From Dictyophora rubrovolvata (Eukaryota; Basidiomycota; Agaricomycetes; Phallales; Phallaceae), in contig CP114124.1 of NCBI GenBank assembly GCA_029959195.1, positions 1,674,001 to 1,738,000 on the forward strand: 64,000 nucleotides of DNA. Reading direction: 5' to 3'. Each line of letters starts with the position of its first letter. Positions within the stretch are counted from its first letter, which is position 1. The notes under the pieces were generated by a model. The model was not told where the DNA came from. It ran no database searches and worked only from the letters and a program-made list of their open reading frames with translations. Below, piece by piece: positions 1 to 11,400 of this stretch. The position numbers and the translations under genes are program-made.

Positions 1-259
1 TAATCACTGCATCAATCTTATTTCTCTGAAGATATTGCTAGCTTTTATACAGCAGAGGATGAATCAGTCGATATTGACGAGGCTGAGTACAGCTTCAAGC
101 TTCCGCCTGTCCTTTAAACTTTACAAGGTGTTTACATCTCCTGTAGTCGCATTCGTAACTAGTTTGGATCTATCTCTATCGGGCGTTTTCCTCACGCTTG
201 AGGCTGTAATATCTTATCCTTTCTGTTTATCTAAATACATGTATGTTTTATCTTATCAA

Positions 260-667
260 TTACATCGTTGGTGGCTCCACCGTCGCCGTGAACGTTAATC
301 CTTGCATAGACTCGAAGCCTGCTAGTTGGCTCACATTATGATTATTGTCAGTCAAGTATGGGGTCACCGTCGGCCCACTCAATTTGCCAATTCTGTTTGG
401 GGCGGGATCCGATTGGTAACTGTGGTAGGTATAAGAAGTCACCGCCTCCCGCGTTCTGAAGCTCGGACAGCTGAGTTCTGCCTTGTCTCGCGCCAGTTTC
501 ATCGTAGCAGGTGACGTTAATATCTGGGAAAGTGGCTTTGACTGTAGCTGGAAGCCATCGGAAGGCATACATGCATATGTGATAGGGTTGAAGTCTGGTT
601 CGTTATAAGCTCCTACGGCACAAATATTGATGCCTTGTAGCGAATGTACTACACGATGCATTCTCAA
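260..667 (-). CDS. doubtful small protein, unrecognised
   Basis: A stop-free frame of about 135 codons runs on the minus strand. A second, overlapping frame (348-572) is also open for 74 codons, so the true frame is unclear and splicing may be involved. The first frame has an ATG a few codons in and reads as ordinary protein of mixed composition with a few Cys. I see no domain, no transmembrane segment and no convincing signal peptide. It may be a fragment of a gene whose other exons I cannot place, or chance. No function is proposed. Confidence 0.2.
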   Translation of the reverse strand: MRMHRVVHSLQGINICAVGAYNEPDFNPITYACMPSDGFQLQSKPLSQILTSPATMKLARDKAELSCPSFRTREAVTSYTYHSYQSDPAPNRIGKLSGPTVTPYLTDNNHNVSQLAGFESMQGLTFTATVEPPTM

Positions 668-1002
668 GTACTTTTGCGAGCAATTGAAGGCAGTTGACCG
701 GTGTTGGGCCGGTGCAAATCCAACATGTACGTAGGTTTACAAACAGGATTCAGGTAATACTTCTCCATGTAGAGATGTTTCGCGCGAGGAACTGATCTTC
801 ACAAGTTGCCCGGAATAGTTATCATGAAAAACACCTATGACCAACACGAGCGGATTACGTTTTGGTTCTGGAAAACGCGGCTTCGAACTTCTACTTGCAT
901 GTGTCTGTCCCAACTTCTTTTGTGTCAACGTTTCGCAATGAAAGTAGGACAACAATGCATTCTCTCTTCGACCTCATGCCAGTGCCTAATAGGAGACAAC
1001 AT

Positions 1003-1020
1003 ACATATATATATATATGT
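1003..1020. repeat. short AT dinucleotide repeat
   Basis: A self-complementary run of alternating A and T, flanked by AC and GT, about 18 bp long. It is an ordinary microsatellite in non-coding sequence. Confidence 0.8.
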
Positions 1021-1231
1021 CCGTGTCGCGACTCATTCAAGACACAACACTTTCACCACACCATCAAATTTCTTCAACAATACTTACGATATGATCCCCG
1101 TCATCACCAATAAACGCGTTGGCAGCTCATAGTACGTAGCATGACTGTCGCCTCTCATTCAAAGAGGGATTAAGATATACTCACGGAACCTACTGCTACT
1201 AAGTATTCAAATAGCAGGTGCGGTTTAGTTC

Positions 1232-1264
1232 TGACGTCGAAACATGACTCACTACAGTGACTCC
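1232..1264. promoter_or_regulatory. three TGAC bZIP-like motifs, 13 bp apart
   Basis: TGACGTC (1232), TGACTCA (1245) and TGACTCC (1258) start exactly 13 bp apart on the plus strand. TGACGTC is a CRE/ATF core and TGACTCA a perfect AP-1/Gcn4 core. Regular spacing of three related sites suggests a bZIP-responsive element. No gene is identified nearby, so the target is unknown and the match could be chance. Confidence 0.3.
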
Positions 1265-2313
1265 TTGGCACAGGCATTCAGATATTTTATCCTAAAGACA
1301 TAAATTTTCCGACCAAAATCGATATTCTCCTCAATAACAAACTATTCAAAGCAAAATATGACAAACATAGATCAGAGCCGGGAGCGGCTTGGTGGACGGT
1401 CAATTCAACCGAGTAAATCTCTCAATTACTTAAAATGCGTCTCACCATGTAATTCGTTCATTTGATAGGAATTTATTGGAAGTGGCTGAGCTAGTAATCC
1501 TGCCGCTTGTATGCCGTCCCCCGTCTTGCTTTTCGAAACTCAAACACCTATTTGACACCCGAGCGCGACATATTGAAACTCCCCTGGTTTTACGGACGCC
1601 AATCCTACTTGCGGCAGACAGTCTCAAAGACAAGTTTTCGGATTTTCCAGTGGGCGATACCCATTTCACGATTCAGTGTGCGCAATATACTTGAATTTTA
1701 AGTTCATGGGTGCTAACATTTGGAATTCGCAGTACTAAACGTCGACGGGATCGCCATCCTGCTTCATGCATGGTACGGTAACATACAAAACATCCTTTTG
1801 ACCCTCAACCGGGAAAAATTAGGAGGGAAATGAACCATCTGTATGTTGCTAGAGCTTCAAATATATCATATAAGCGGTTTTGCTGTCGAAACTTCAGCTG
1901 TATCGGGAGAATTTGTAAGAAAAAATGTATAACGAGACAAAATTATTACAAAGCGACCAATAAAGAGGTGATACAGGGCAGAGTTATTAAAATACACCAT
2001 TTATTATAGCACAACTAACCACCGAATGAACCAAAAGAAAAACCTTCGCCGTCGCTCAGTCGACTGTCCAACCCGGTGGAAACAACACACCACATGTGAA
2101 TTACCAATTCTAGTGGGAGTCAGTATCGTTTGATCGACAGGAGCACCCCGGAGATAAGGATAAAGGTGGTCCGTAACGAATGAGAGAACGTGGTTGGGCA
2201 ATGTAGGATCCTGAGTCATCACCGCTAACGTAGGGTACGATCTCGCGGTGTCATTAAACGTTACCGTCTCTCAACCCTCCATCCAAACAGACAGTGGAAA
2301 ACAACCTTTGGTA

Positions 2314-5300
2314 TCAGCTTTCAACCCCAATGGGTTCAGGGGCGGCAACAGGAACAATCTTTGATGGACTCCTAGACCTCGACCTCGACGAACGGGCGTG
2401 CGGTTTAGTATCGTCCAGTTTTGACTCTCGACTCTCGAACGCGATCTCAACATCGCCTTCGATATCAACCCTCAGTCCACCATCCTCATTCCCATTCTCA
2501 TTCTCACCAGCTGCAGCCTCAGCACCTTCCGAAACGTCTAGTCTCCGTTTTTTCTTAAGCGGTCTGTCCGATTTTGAAGAACGAACGATCTCAGATTCAA
2601 ACTTGAACCTAGAGATGGTAGACAATACACGAGACACGACGAAATGAGGAACGTGTATACTCGGAAAGACTGGCAAACTCACCTCGGTCCACCTTTTTTC
2701 GCATCCCAGACAACGGCCCTTCGTCTGATCATTCCAACTTCCTCTTCTTCATCCGAATCCAATTCAACGTCCACAGCCTCCTCTTCCGCAATCGGTTCCA
2801 AAATATGTTTATTGGGGTAATCTTTGTTACGAAAAATTGCAGAGTCAATATCAGGCTCCGACGTGTATGCAAGGCCATATCCACGATGAGGGAATGGAAG
2901 AGTCCGTAGAAGAGAACGTGGTAGATAGGAAGTACGCCGTCGTTTCAGACCGCGTCGCTGAATAGACTCTATTGTTCATGACAAGTCAACAGCATTCAAT
3001 CAAAATGATATAAAATAGCACTACCTTCATCATACGCGTTCATAATCTCACAGCGTCGTTGGATGTACTCTGCCAGACGCGCGTATCGATTCGGACGATG
3101 AAGGGAGTGGGCAGTGCGAGCCTAACGCAAAGATTACGTCAGTCAGAAATATTACATAAGCGGCTGAACTATCGAGTGTAACTCACCTCAGCCCATTTTG
3201 CCTCAACAACCTCAATCCCACTTCCGTCATGAGCCCAGCTCCACGAGTGACTTACAAGCTTCATTCCCTCATCATAACCCACAGAAGCTCTGTCTTTATC
3301 CCCCCCCAACCCGCGTTCCTTCGTTCTCCTGCTTTTTTTTGAAGAAGTTGTAGTAGTAGTCACTCCATTATCGTTTCCAAGCGTTGAAGTCATCTTCAAA
3401 GAGATAGAATCTTGCTTCAAATCATAGTTGAATCCTACACCAGCCTCGGCAGCATCTTCCCAGGCTTTACTGGGTCCACCCAGCCACAAGCCTCCATCGC
3501 CTGCACCACAATTCCAAATTCTAAACCGAAGTAGAAGATCCTTTCTCGAATTTATCCTTGTTTGAGAATGTGTGTTGATGCTCGAATTCATTGGAGGAAC
3601 AGGTGTCGGCTGGCGACTTTCTGCATTCTGAATTTCTCGTTCGGTCCCCGACTCTTGGTCCTTTTCTTTCGCGCCCAAATTCCCATTCTTAAGATTTCGC
3701 TTCGGCTGTTGGTTCTGAGTCCCGTTAATCTCTTCTGATCTTCCGTTGCGAGCACAGAGGACCTCATTCCAAGTAATGAACCCAGAGTGAATGGCACAAA
3801 ATACGACATGTGAATCATCCGTATAAATGCGCCTCTTAGCAGTAAGAGTATACGAAACTCGAGATGTAGGCGAAATCGAATTGGGGTTTGAATTAGGATG
3901 AGGTCCGTTCACGTTGACATTGGGTCCCATGTCGTTCACAGATCCGGGAGCCGAAGCTGAACTAGGATAAACGGTAATAGGTCCCAGTCCACCGCCCCAT
4001 AGTGGAAGAGGTGATGGAACAGCAGAAGGAAGGTGCGTATGCGGAATAAGAATGGTCACATAAACAGGTCGTGTAGGTTTTGGAGTTGAAATGAGCGGAG
4101 TTGTATCATCCTTTCTAACAGAATTAACATCGCCATCAATCTCTATTCTATCATCCGTTGCTTCCTTCGTCCCTTTTTCCCTTGAATTCAGAGGCTCAGC
4201 AACATCAACCTCGCTTGCATCCTTCCATACAAACGGGAACGGCAAGTTGGGAAACACAAACGTTCCAATTTCGAACGGGGGATCTAAGGATGGAGGGGTA
4301 GGCGATCGTGGTGGAAGAGGGAGCGCGAGATGATCGAGTGCAGTTGCAAGTCCCGGAATGGGCGGAACAGTTGTCAGTGTCGGAGTAGGTGAGATACCAG
4401 AAAGTGTATGAGTGCGACTATGAACGTGATATAAGCCATGATGAACAGGGTGGTGAACATGAGGGTGAGGGTGTGTATGATGACCATTATACAAAGGTGG
4501 TGAGCCGAAAGGCCCGACAGGTAATACAATTTGAAATTGCGCGATAGGAGGTTGTTGTTGTTGTTGTTGTTGTTGCTGTTGCTGTAGAATATGCTGAGCT
4601 TGCAACTGCGAATGTTGTTGGGGTTGCGACAGTGGACGAGAAGGCGGATGGATGTCAGCCCTATCTCTGTCCCTCTCCCGGTCTTTGTCTCGCTCTTTCT
4701 CCCTGTCTCTGATACCACTACTGTCCCGCTCCCTTTCACGTTGTCGCTCACGTTCACGCTCGTTATTGACCGGCATATATCCAGGAGGCGTCGGTAAAGA
4801 AGGCATTTCTGACTGATATTGGACGTGCATCGGATGCACCACAGAAGGCGGAGGCGGCCCCTGCATTTGCTGCGACTGCTGCTGCTGTTGTTGGAACTGA
4901 TGCGGGTGGATGGGCGGAGGAAGATGAACATGCGCGTGCGCATGTGGTGGTGGTGGTGGGAGCGATTGCGGGTGGGAATGTGGTAGCGGCGGAGGTGGTG
5001 GGAGGATCGCTCCTCCTATAGTTGATGACACCATGCCTGGACCAGGAGACAATCGTCGGCGAGGGAACATGCTCGAAGACATCGCATGACCATGTGAGTG
5101 AGTATGACGATCACCACGCTCTCGATCTCGATCTCGTTCTTTCTCCCTCTCCCTCTCAATGCCGGGTGCAATTCCAATTCCGTTCCCCGAAGTTGTCGAA
5201 CCTGGTGCCATGCCCGAAACCAACATAGGAGATGAAAGTCCCATGGAACGAGAGGAAGGTCGAGACGGCGGCGGAATACCCGATCCAGGTCCGGTACCTA

Positions 5301-7866
5301 CACCACCTGGAGCGGATATAATATGATGTCCATGACTATGAGTAGTCATTGGAAGAACGGGCGAAGAAAATGCGTGAGAGTGTTGAAGTTGGTGGTGAGA
5401 GACGTGTGTGTGCGTAATCTGCGGACCAGTAGTCGTCGGAGTATGTGGATGGGAGAATGAAGGATGATGTTGATGTTGAGATTGAGGTTGCATACCACCG
5501 CTCTGAGGTGGATGTGAATACAACGGGAACGCATGATGTAGCTAATAAGCCAAGGCAAATCAGCAAAAAAAAAAAGTCAGCTATTTAGAATAGCTAAAAA
5601 AAACATACCTTATCCCGTTCTTTATCTCTTTCTCTGTCACGATCCCGTTCTCGCTCACGTTCGCGTTCTCTATACAGCGGCGACGTCCTCCCGGACGGTG
5701 GGGTCGAATGCATTGGTAAAGACGGTGACATGCGCGAATGATCAAAAACACGTGAAGAATGAGAATGAGGCGGCAAGTCCCTTTCCACATCCCGTTCTCT
5801 TTCTCTGTCTCTGTCTCCACGAATCGGACTTCCACCACCACTTGCCGGTCCAACTCCAGGTCCATTAAGTGACATATTATTCATACCATACTTCCCAGAC
5901 AAAGGCGGAAGAGTGTTTAGCATCATAGGAGAAAGTTGTTGGTGACTTGACAAGGGAGGTGGAGGCGGAGGCACACCAATGCCACCGTTGGTTCCCCCTC
6001 CAGTGGTCGAACCAGGATGTTTAGGCGATTCGCTGAGTCTGTGGTCTCTTTCTCTATCCCTCTCACGACGACCAAGAGGAGGAGGGCTACGAACCCTGGG
6101 CTGAGCGACGAGAACCGAGACTGGAATGTGAGACTGGTAGGGAGACGGAAGAGGAGGAGGCATAGAGCCCATCCCGCCAGATCCAGCAGAATGTGGCGGC
6201 GACAACATGTCAGGGCTTCGACTGCTGACATTCGATATTGGCATTGGGCCAGGACCACCGGGTCCTGCGAGAGGAAAAGTACGCATATGAGGAGGCGCTG
6301 ATGTACCAGAGGAAGAAGACGTTGGTGGAGGGGCACGCGAGATCGATAAAGCAGGTGTAGAAGGCGCTCGAGACTCGCGTTCATGTTCCATAGCAAGCGA
6401 GTCGTCGCCCAAAGACATGTGTCTAGCGTGCATGTTTCTCCCGCTCCCGCTCGCATTACCGCCGCCGCCAGATCCGGCTCCAATTCCGGCTCCGGGTGTA
6501 TTATTATTGGAAATCCCGCGCTCACGTTTGCGATCTCTTTCCTTTTTAGGTTCTGATGGACCTGAACCGCCATTAGGACCCGTTCCGGCATTCGAAGTAT
6601 TATTATTGGTGGCAGGGAGAGAAGGTGCGACGTCCCGCTCCCGCGTGCGAGAATCTTTCAACGAATTGCGCCGTCTTTCTCTTTCCCTGTCTCTTTCCCG
6701 GTCTCGGTCGCGATCAAGATCGGCAAGAACAGACGTAAAAGCCGAGTCAATGGGTGGACCTGATTCAGCCTCACGACCGCCTGACTCTCGTCGTCGACCG
6801 GAGGAGGTCTGAGGAACATGGGGTGAATCGGCCGTGGGCGATGACGACAAGATAGGGGGAGGAAGGGATGATGACTGAGTTGCTGGAATGGGAGCATAAT
6901 GTGTATGATGAGGCGGTGCTGAATGCATAGTTTGCGGCGGCGGTAGATGGTGATGATAGTAAGGTGGAGTGTCCTCCCGCTCTCTGTCTCTTTCTCGTTC
7001 GCGCTCTCGCTCCCTGTCCTTATCTCTGTCTACATCGCGTAATGAAGCCATTACCGGCTCACGAAAATTTTCCCTCTCTCTTTCCCTTTCTCTTTCCCTG
7101 TCACGCTCCCATGGCATGGGAGGTGAACGGGGACGAGCGGAATATCGTTCTCTGTCTCTGTCTCTGTCTCTGTCCATGTGCTTGACAGGGGGATAATCGG
7201 CGTAAGCATGAGGAGGAAGGGGTGGGGGTGGGAGTATATGAGGAGGGGGCATGGAAGTATAGTGAAGAGGCGGGGGATGAGAAGGATGAGAATACAGATG
7301 AGGATTCATGTGCGGAGGGGGTGGAAGGATACGATCGCGGTCGCGGTCCCTTTCTCTTTCTCTTTCGCGTTCACGCTCTCTATCTCGCACGTTTGGCCTG
7401 TCTCTATCACGTTCTCTGTCTCTGTCTCTTTCTCTGTCCCGATCCCTGTCCCTGTCTCTTTCCCTCTCACGCTCTCTATCACGTTCGCGGTGGTCATAGC
7501 CCTCCATAAAAGAAGACGGACTGGGAAGGTGAGGGTGATACGGTGTTGTTATGGGATGCGGATGAGCAAAGGCGTGCACTGATGATGATGATGATGATGA
7601 TGATGATGCTGGTGCATGGGGGAGCGATGATCCCGGCCGGGGTGGTGGAGGTCCTTGACCCTGCCCCGGCTGCAGTAATTGTTGTGAGTTTGATGCTGGC
7701 ACCAGAGATGGTGGCGGACCGCCTTGAGAGGACTGATGAGAGGGCTGTTAAGGTATAAAATTCATATGAGCATGTGATAGGTGAGGGAGTCCGTACTTAC
7801 CGGCTGGTGCTGTTGATCTGGATGGCGGCGTCGTTCGTCATCGTGAATTAAAGCTGAGACATTCAT
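2314..7866 (-). CDS. RXT3: Rxt3-domain histone deacetylase complex subunit, giant disordered form
   Basis: Six exons join cleanly: 7866-7801, 7744-5609, 5541-3187, 3121-3025, 2968-2683 and 2608-2314, giving about 1,744 residues. The C-terminal third carries the Rxt3-like region: FPFVWKD near residue 1,165, then RRIYTDDSHVVFCAIHSGF near 1,303, SWSWAHDGSG near 1,504, and a helical block with YARLAEYIQRRCEIMNAY. Rxt3 is a subunit of the fungal Rpd3L histone deacetylase complex and acts in the nucleus. The N-terminal two thirds are low complexity: long Arg/Glu/Asp alternations, His- and Pro-rich stretches, a poly-Gln and a poly-Ser tract. The tail is basic/Ser-Arg-rich with a probable nuclear signal (KKKRR). 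Yeast Rxt3 is only about 300 residues, so this form is several times larger. The start is the ATG of exon 1, whose 66 nt are in frame. The family call rests on the C-terminal motifs; the role of the repeats is inference. Confidence 0.75.
4551..4584. repeat. coding trinucleotide repeat (poly-Gln)
   Basis: Imperfect TTG/CTG repeat on the plus strand, read from the minus strand as CAA/CAG. It encodes an uninterrupted glutamine tract in the Rxt3-domain protein. Such tracts are prone to length change. Confidence 0.85.
6960..7500. repeat. coding low-complexity Arg-Asp/Arg-Glu repeats
   Basis: Many short, imperfect repeats of the type TCTCTGTCTC and TCTCGTTCGC on the plus strand encode alternating Arg-Asp and Arg-Glu on the minus strand. 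Similar blocks recur near 4.65-4.75, 5.62-5.67 and 6.66-6.72 kb. Because of the repeats the other frames stay open too, which creates false Leu/Ser-rich frames on the plus strand. Confidence 0.8.
7580..7608. repeat. coding TGA/TCA repeat (poly-Ser)
   Basis: A perfect 29-nt TGA repeat on the plus strand, read as TCA on the minus strand, encodes a run of about nine serines in exon 2 of the Rxt3-domain gene. Confidence 0.9.
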
Positions 7867-8487
7867 CTTGTTCTCAAAACGACAAAAACGTGGTGCAGAT
7901 AAGCTAGAAACGAATAGTAGTCGGGTCGATATAGTCTTATTTTTGTATGCTCCTGGTTGGACCTCAAGAAAGTCTCTCTCTTCTTTCCCGCACTCTTTTT
8001 TCTCGATTCGCGTGCCAGTCGGTGGACAGCGCACAGGTGCTGCAGCAGAGTGAGAGAGAGGAAGAGAAGAGTGCGGACGGGAAGGGAACGACGCACACGA
8101 AGCAGTGAGACGAAGAAGACGAAGGACGAGGAACAGGAAAAAAGGAGGAATGGGATCAAAAAGGAACTTGAATGGAGCAACACCGAAAGCTGCAGTCAGG
8201 GTCGCTTATGTCAGCGCTAGCGGTGGTTTTCATTCAGGGAAGCGCAGAAGAAGCCGCGTATGTAAGCAACTCAGCGTTGTATGAACGGCTAATCTCGGCG
8301 AACTGTATCAGACTGCATCACTAGATCTCACTCCGGATCCGAGCGTGGGGGTATGTAAGAATGTATTGCGCACTTGTAACAACGCTACTGGAGAAACGCA
8401 ATATCATCAAACAAAGATCGCTAGTGTTGTATTTCAATTCCCTAATCGCTATAAATACCATCATCTGCCACAAATCATCCTTTCATC
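7867..8487. promoter_or_regulatory. divergent promoter between Rxt3 and Zn2Cys6 genes
   Basis: About 620 bp separate the two start codons. The Rxt3-proximal part (about 8040-8165) is strongly purine-rich on the plus strand, that is pyrimidine-rich in the direction of the Rxt3 transcript, as is common in fungal 5' leaders. A TATA-like box, TATAAATA, lies at 8450-8457, 30 bp before the ATG of the plus-strand gene. The short frames in this stretch look like shadows and encode nothing recognisable. Confidence 0.5.
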
Positions 8488-11400
8488 ATGACTTCTACTA
8501 ATAATAAGAAACAACTATTACACTCTAACATTCATCCCAAACATCCATTCGCACGACAAGGCCAATCCGTCTTCAGACTTGACAACATCACCCCAGGCTC
8601 TGGATTCAAGTCTCGCATTAGCACTTCCTGCGCCGAGTGTAAACGGTGTGCTTTTCGTCTTTCGCCATTGGGCCATCTTTCCTTGTACTGATCTCGTTGT
8701 ATTAGACTGAAGATCAAATGCCTCAAAATTGACTCCGCTATCCAACTAAATTCGGCATCACGGACTTCAACGTCCGAGGTACCCCAAGCTACCTCATTCC
8801 CTTGTCTCACTTGTATCAAGCGCGTCATTCTGTTCAAAGTCTTCGGGTTACAAAAAACTAACTTTCACAACTATAATTCACAGACGGGGATGCGAGGCTA
8901 TTTGTCCACAAGGTGAGGCCACCAAGTTCCTGTTCCTATTCTCGAGCAAGCTTAAACTTGACTTGTTATTTCTCTAGGTGTCCTAGTAGCATCTGATGCG
9001 TCCAAAACCTACCGGCAAGTTATCGAGTCTGAACCTCAACTACTTCATCATTATCTCATCTAGTAGCCGCCCTCCAGTCCGAGTGAACGCAACTTGCGCC
9101 CACCAACCATACCTCAATCTCAAATCCAGCTAAAAATCCTTGAACACCAAAACTCTATCACGACTCTGAAGCGGCGTGTCCATGAACTAGAAAACGCCCT
9201 TCAAGATGCACATGCCAAAGTTTCGGACGACACACATCCATTACTGCAGTTGGGTGACGTGGATGGTTATAGTACCGGATTAGGAGACATAAATATGCCC
9301 ATGTTTTCATCTTACGGCAGACATACTGCGAGTCGAGCCAGGCAAGATCATAGTTCAAGATCAAGACGGCATTCTAAACCCAGTGAACTGGGGTCACAAT
9401 TGAACGACGATCAAACCGTGGATGACGGGCAAAGCCTAGCTCGGTCTTTGATGGACACAACCCAGAACGCAAGTGAACGCCGGGACAAGTCACCTAGACG
9501 TGAGGAGGAACCCGACATTCTCACTCGAGCGCTTGGGTTGCTTTCTATCAAGGAAGACGGGCGGTCCACCTATCATGCCCAGAATGCGGGTGCTTGGGTA
9601 AGTAACATGTAATCTCTATCATTCGGCGTACTATGCTTGCTATGATGAGGATGTTTCTTTCGCGTGTCGTCTATCCGCTGCGTGTTTTGTGATGAAGCAC
9701 ATCACTTTTTTTCGTGTCTGTACCCTGCATCTTTCCCCAGATTCACTTTTTCTATTTGGCCCTGCATTTGGTTGAATTCGCCAATCCTCTCGATTTGGGA
9801 CTCCGCCTTATCTTATCTTATCTTTTCTTTGACTATGCGACTGATCGACATTTTTTTTAAATAGTATTACCTCCAAGTTGTACGTCTCCTACCTCTTGGT
9901 TCTGAAAACCCACTGATTTATTTTCTTCTGCACGAAAGAGCGAGGATATTAAACCTGATTCTATACCGAACAAAAATCAAACGCAGTATACGGATGCTAG
10001 CACTAATTTCGTTTCCCCAAACACAGATATGAAGGCACTGAGCCTGTCAGCCTTTCTCACACCGGACATTCTCTATGCAAGTCGGATGTTTCCAACGGGA
10101 GGCATAGATGACGCGGATATCAGCTCTGAAATCTTAATGAGGATTCGAGGCTATGTACCCGATTGCGACGAAGCAATGAGATTGGTTGACAATTAGTAGG
10201 TTGTCGCATTTGTACCTCTGACAAAATTAATGGTCACCATTTACACTTGAAAAGCTATGCCCACTCAAGCTGGTTATACGACCCGATCTCTCGCCCTCAT
10301 TTCATGGCTGTTATATTCAACATCGTATATCCTTTTTCAAGTTCAACTAGCTCTTCACCTAAATCACATCCTCACCCCCCGTCTTACTCTTTAACGCTAG
10401 CAACCTTCTTTGTAGTTCTCGCTATCGGAACACACCTCGATTTAGATCAACCCTGTGGCTCTCCCGGTACGAACGTGTACTATCACCTTGCGAGAGCTGC
10501 TGTCGCGTCCGATCGGGCTGGTAATACTGGTAATCAGTCTACTAATTCAGCATTTAATACAGAAGTTGGAACGGGGTCTGGAACTGAGACGGGTATGCCG
10601 GCGTGTTTATTGGACCCTGGTTTGGATGTGGTCCGTATTTTAGTAAGCTTGGTTGAGACTTTGTCTACTTCTCAAAGTTTGAGCGCATGTTGTATTATAG
10701 CTCTTGATGAGTTATTATCTTCACATGAGTGATGCTCGAACGGGGTATGGTGCATCTTGGGCTCTCATGGGCCTTGCCACTAAACTGGCTACTGGGGTAC
10801 GTTATTATGTGCCGACTACATTATGATAGTATAACGAATCTTTTCTTTTTAAAGATTGGTTTGCGTGAGTTTAACCTCTTTTTCAGACTGTAAACATTAT
10901 TCTCACAGGAATATAGACCGTGATCCTACAAAGTGGAATCTCGGTCCCCCGGAAACGAGGCTCAGGCAAGAATTGTTCTGGGAGTTGTACACCTATGATT
11001 CATGGCTGGTAAACAATAAGATTGACTTTATGAGCTTTCCTGTGACTCATGAGAGTATAGAGCATGCCAAGTGGACGACCTCCCTCCTTTCTACGTATTG
11101 CAATTGATCTCAAAAGGCCTTATGAGCCACTTTTGGAAAAGTATTCCGCTTCGACCAATCTCGATCCTGCTAAGATAGATCGAGACGAAATATTAGATGT
11201 CTGTGAGTACTAGGTTTTTTGCCGTTAATAAGTTTTTTCATGCATCTACTGTAACTTCTATGGCCTATTTTAGACAAAGCTTGGAAACACCAATTTTGCT
11301 TTGTGAAATTGGTTCCAACTGTCGAACAAGCCTGGGGTGCTCAAAAACCGAGTTATTATACTGTTTTAGTACTTGACAGAGTTCTTAGAGAACAGTTGGA

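Larger units (their letters stand above)
1..2313. other. gene-poor left flank
   Basis: No gene can be assigned with confidence here. The stretch has short open frames on both strands that resemble no family I know, AT-rich runs, a short AT microsatellite, and a cluster of TGAC-type motifs near 1.24 kb. One longer minus-strand frame (260-667) is listed separately. The right border is the stop codon of the large minus-strand Rxt3 gene, so the part next to 2313 probably includes that gene's 3' untranslated region and terminator, although no clear polyadenylation signal decides where it ends. Confidence 0.5.

Noticed and set aside
1442-1701. Overlapping frames of 64-75 codons on both strands
   Set aside because: Open on both strands at once, with no likeness to any family; chance is the simplest reading.
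4374-4943. 189-codon minus-strand frame rich in Ser, Arg and Asn
   Set aside because: It lies wholly inside exon 3 of the Rxt3-domain gene in another frame. The trinucleotide repeats keep all frames open, and the supported frame carries the conserved domain.
6969-7582. Several plus-strand frames of Ser-Leu-Ser-Arg repeats
   Set aside because: They are antisense shadows of the Arg-Asp/Arg-Glu coding repeats and have no non-repetitive part.
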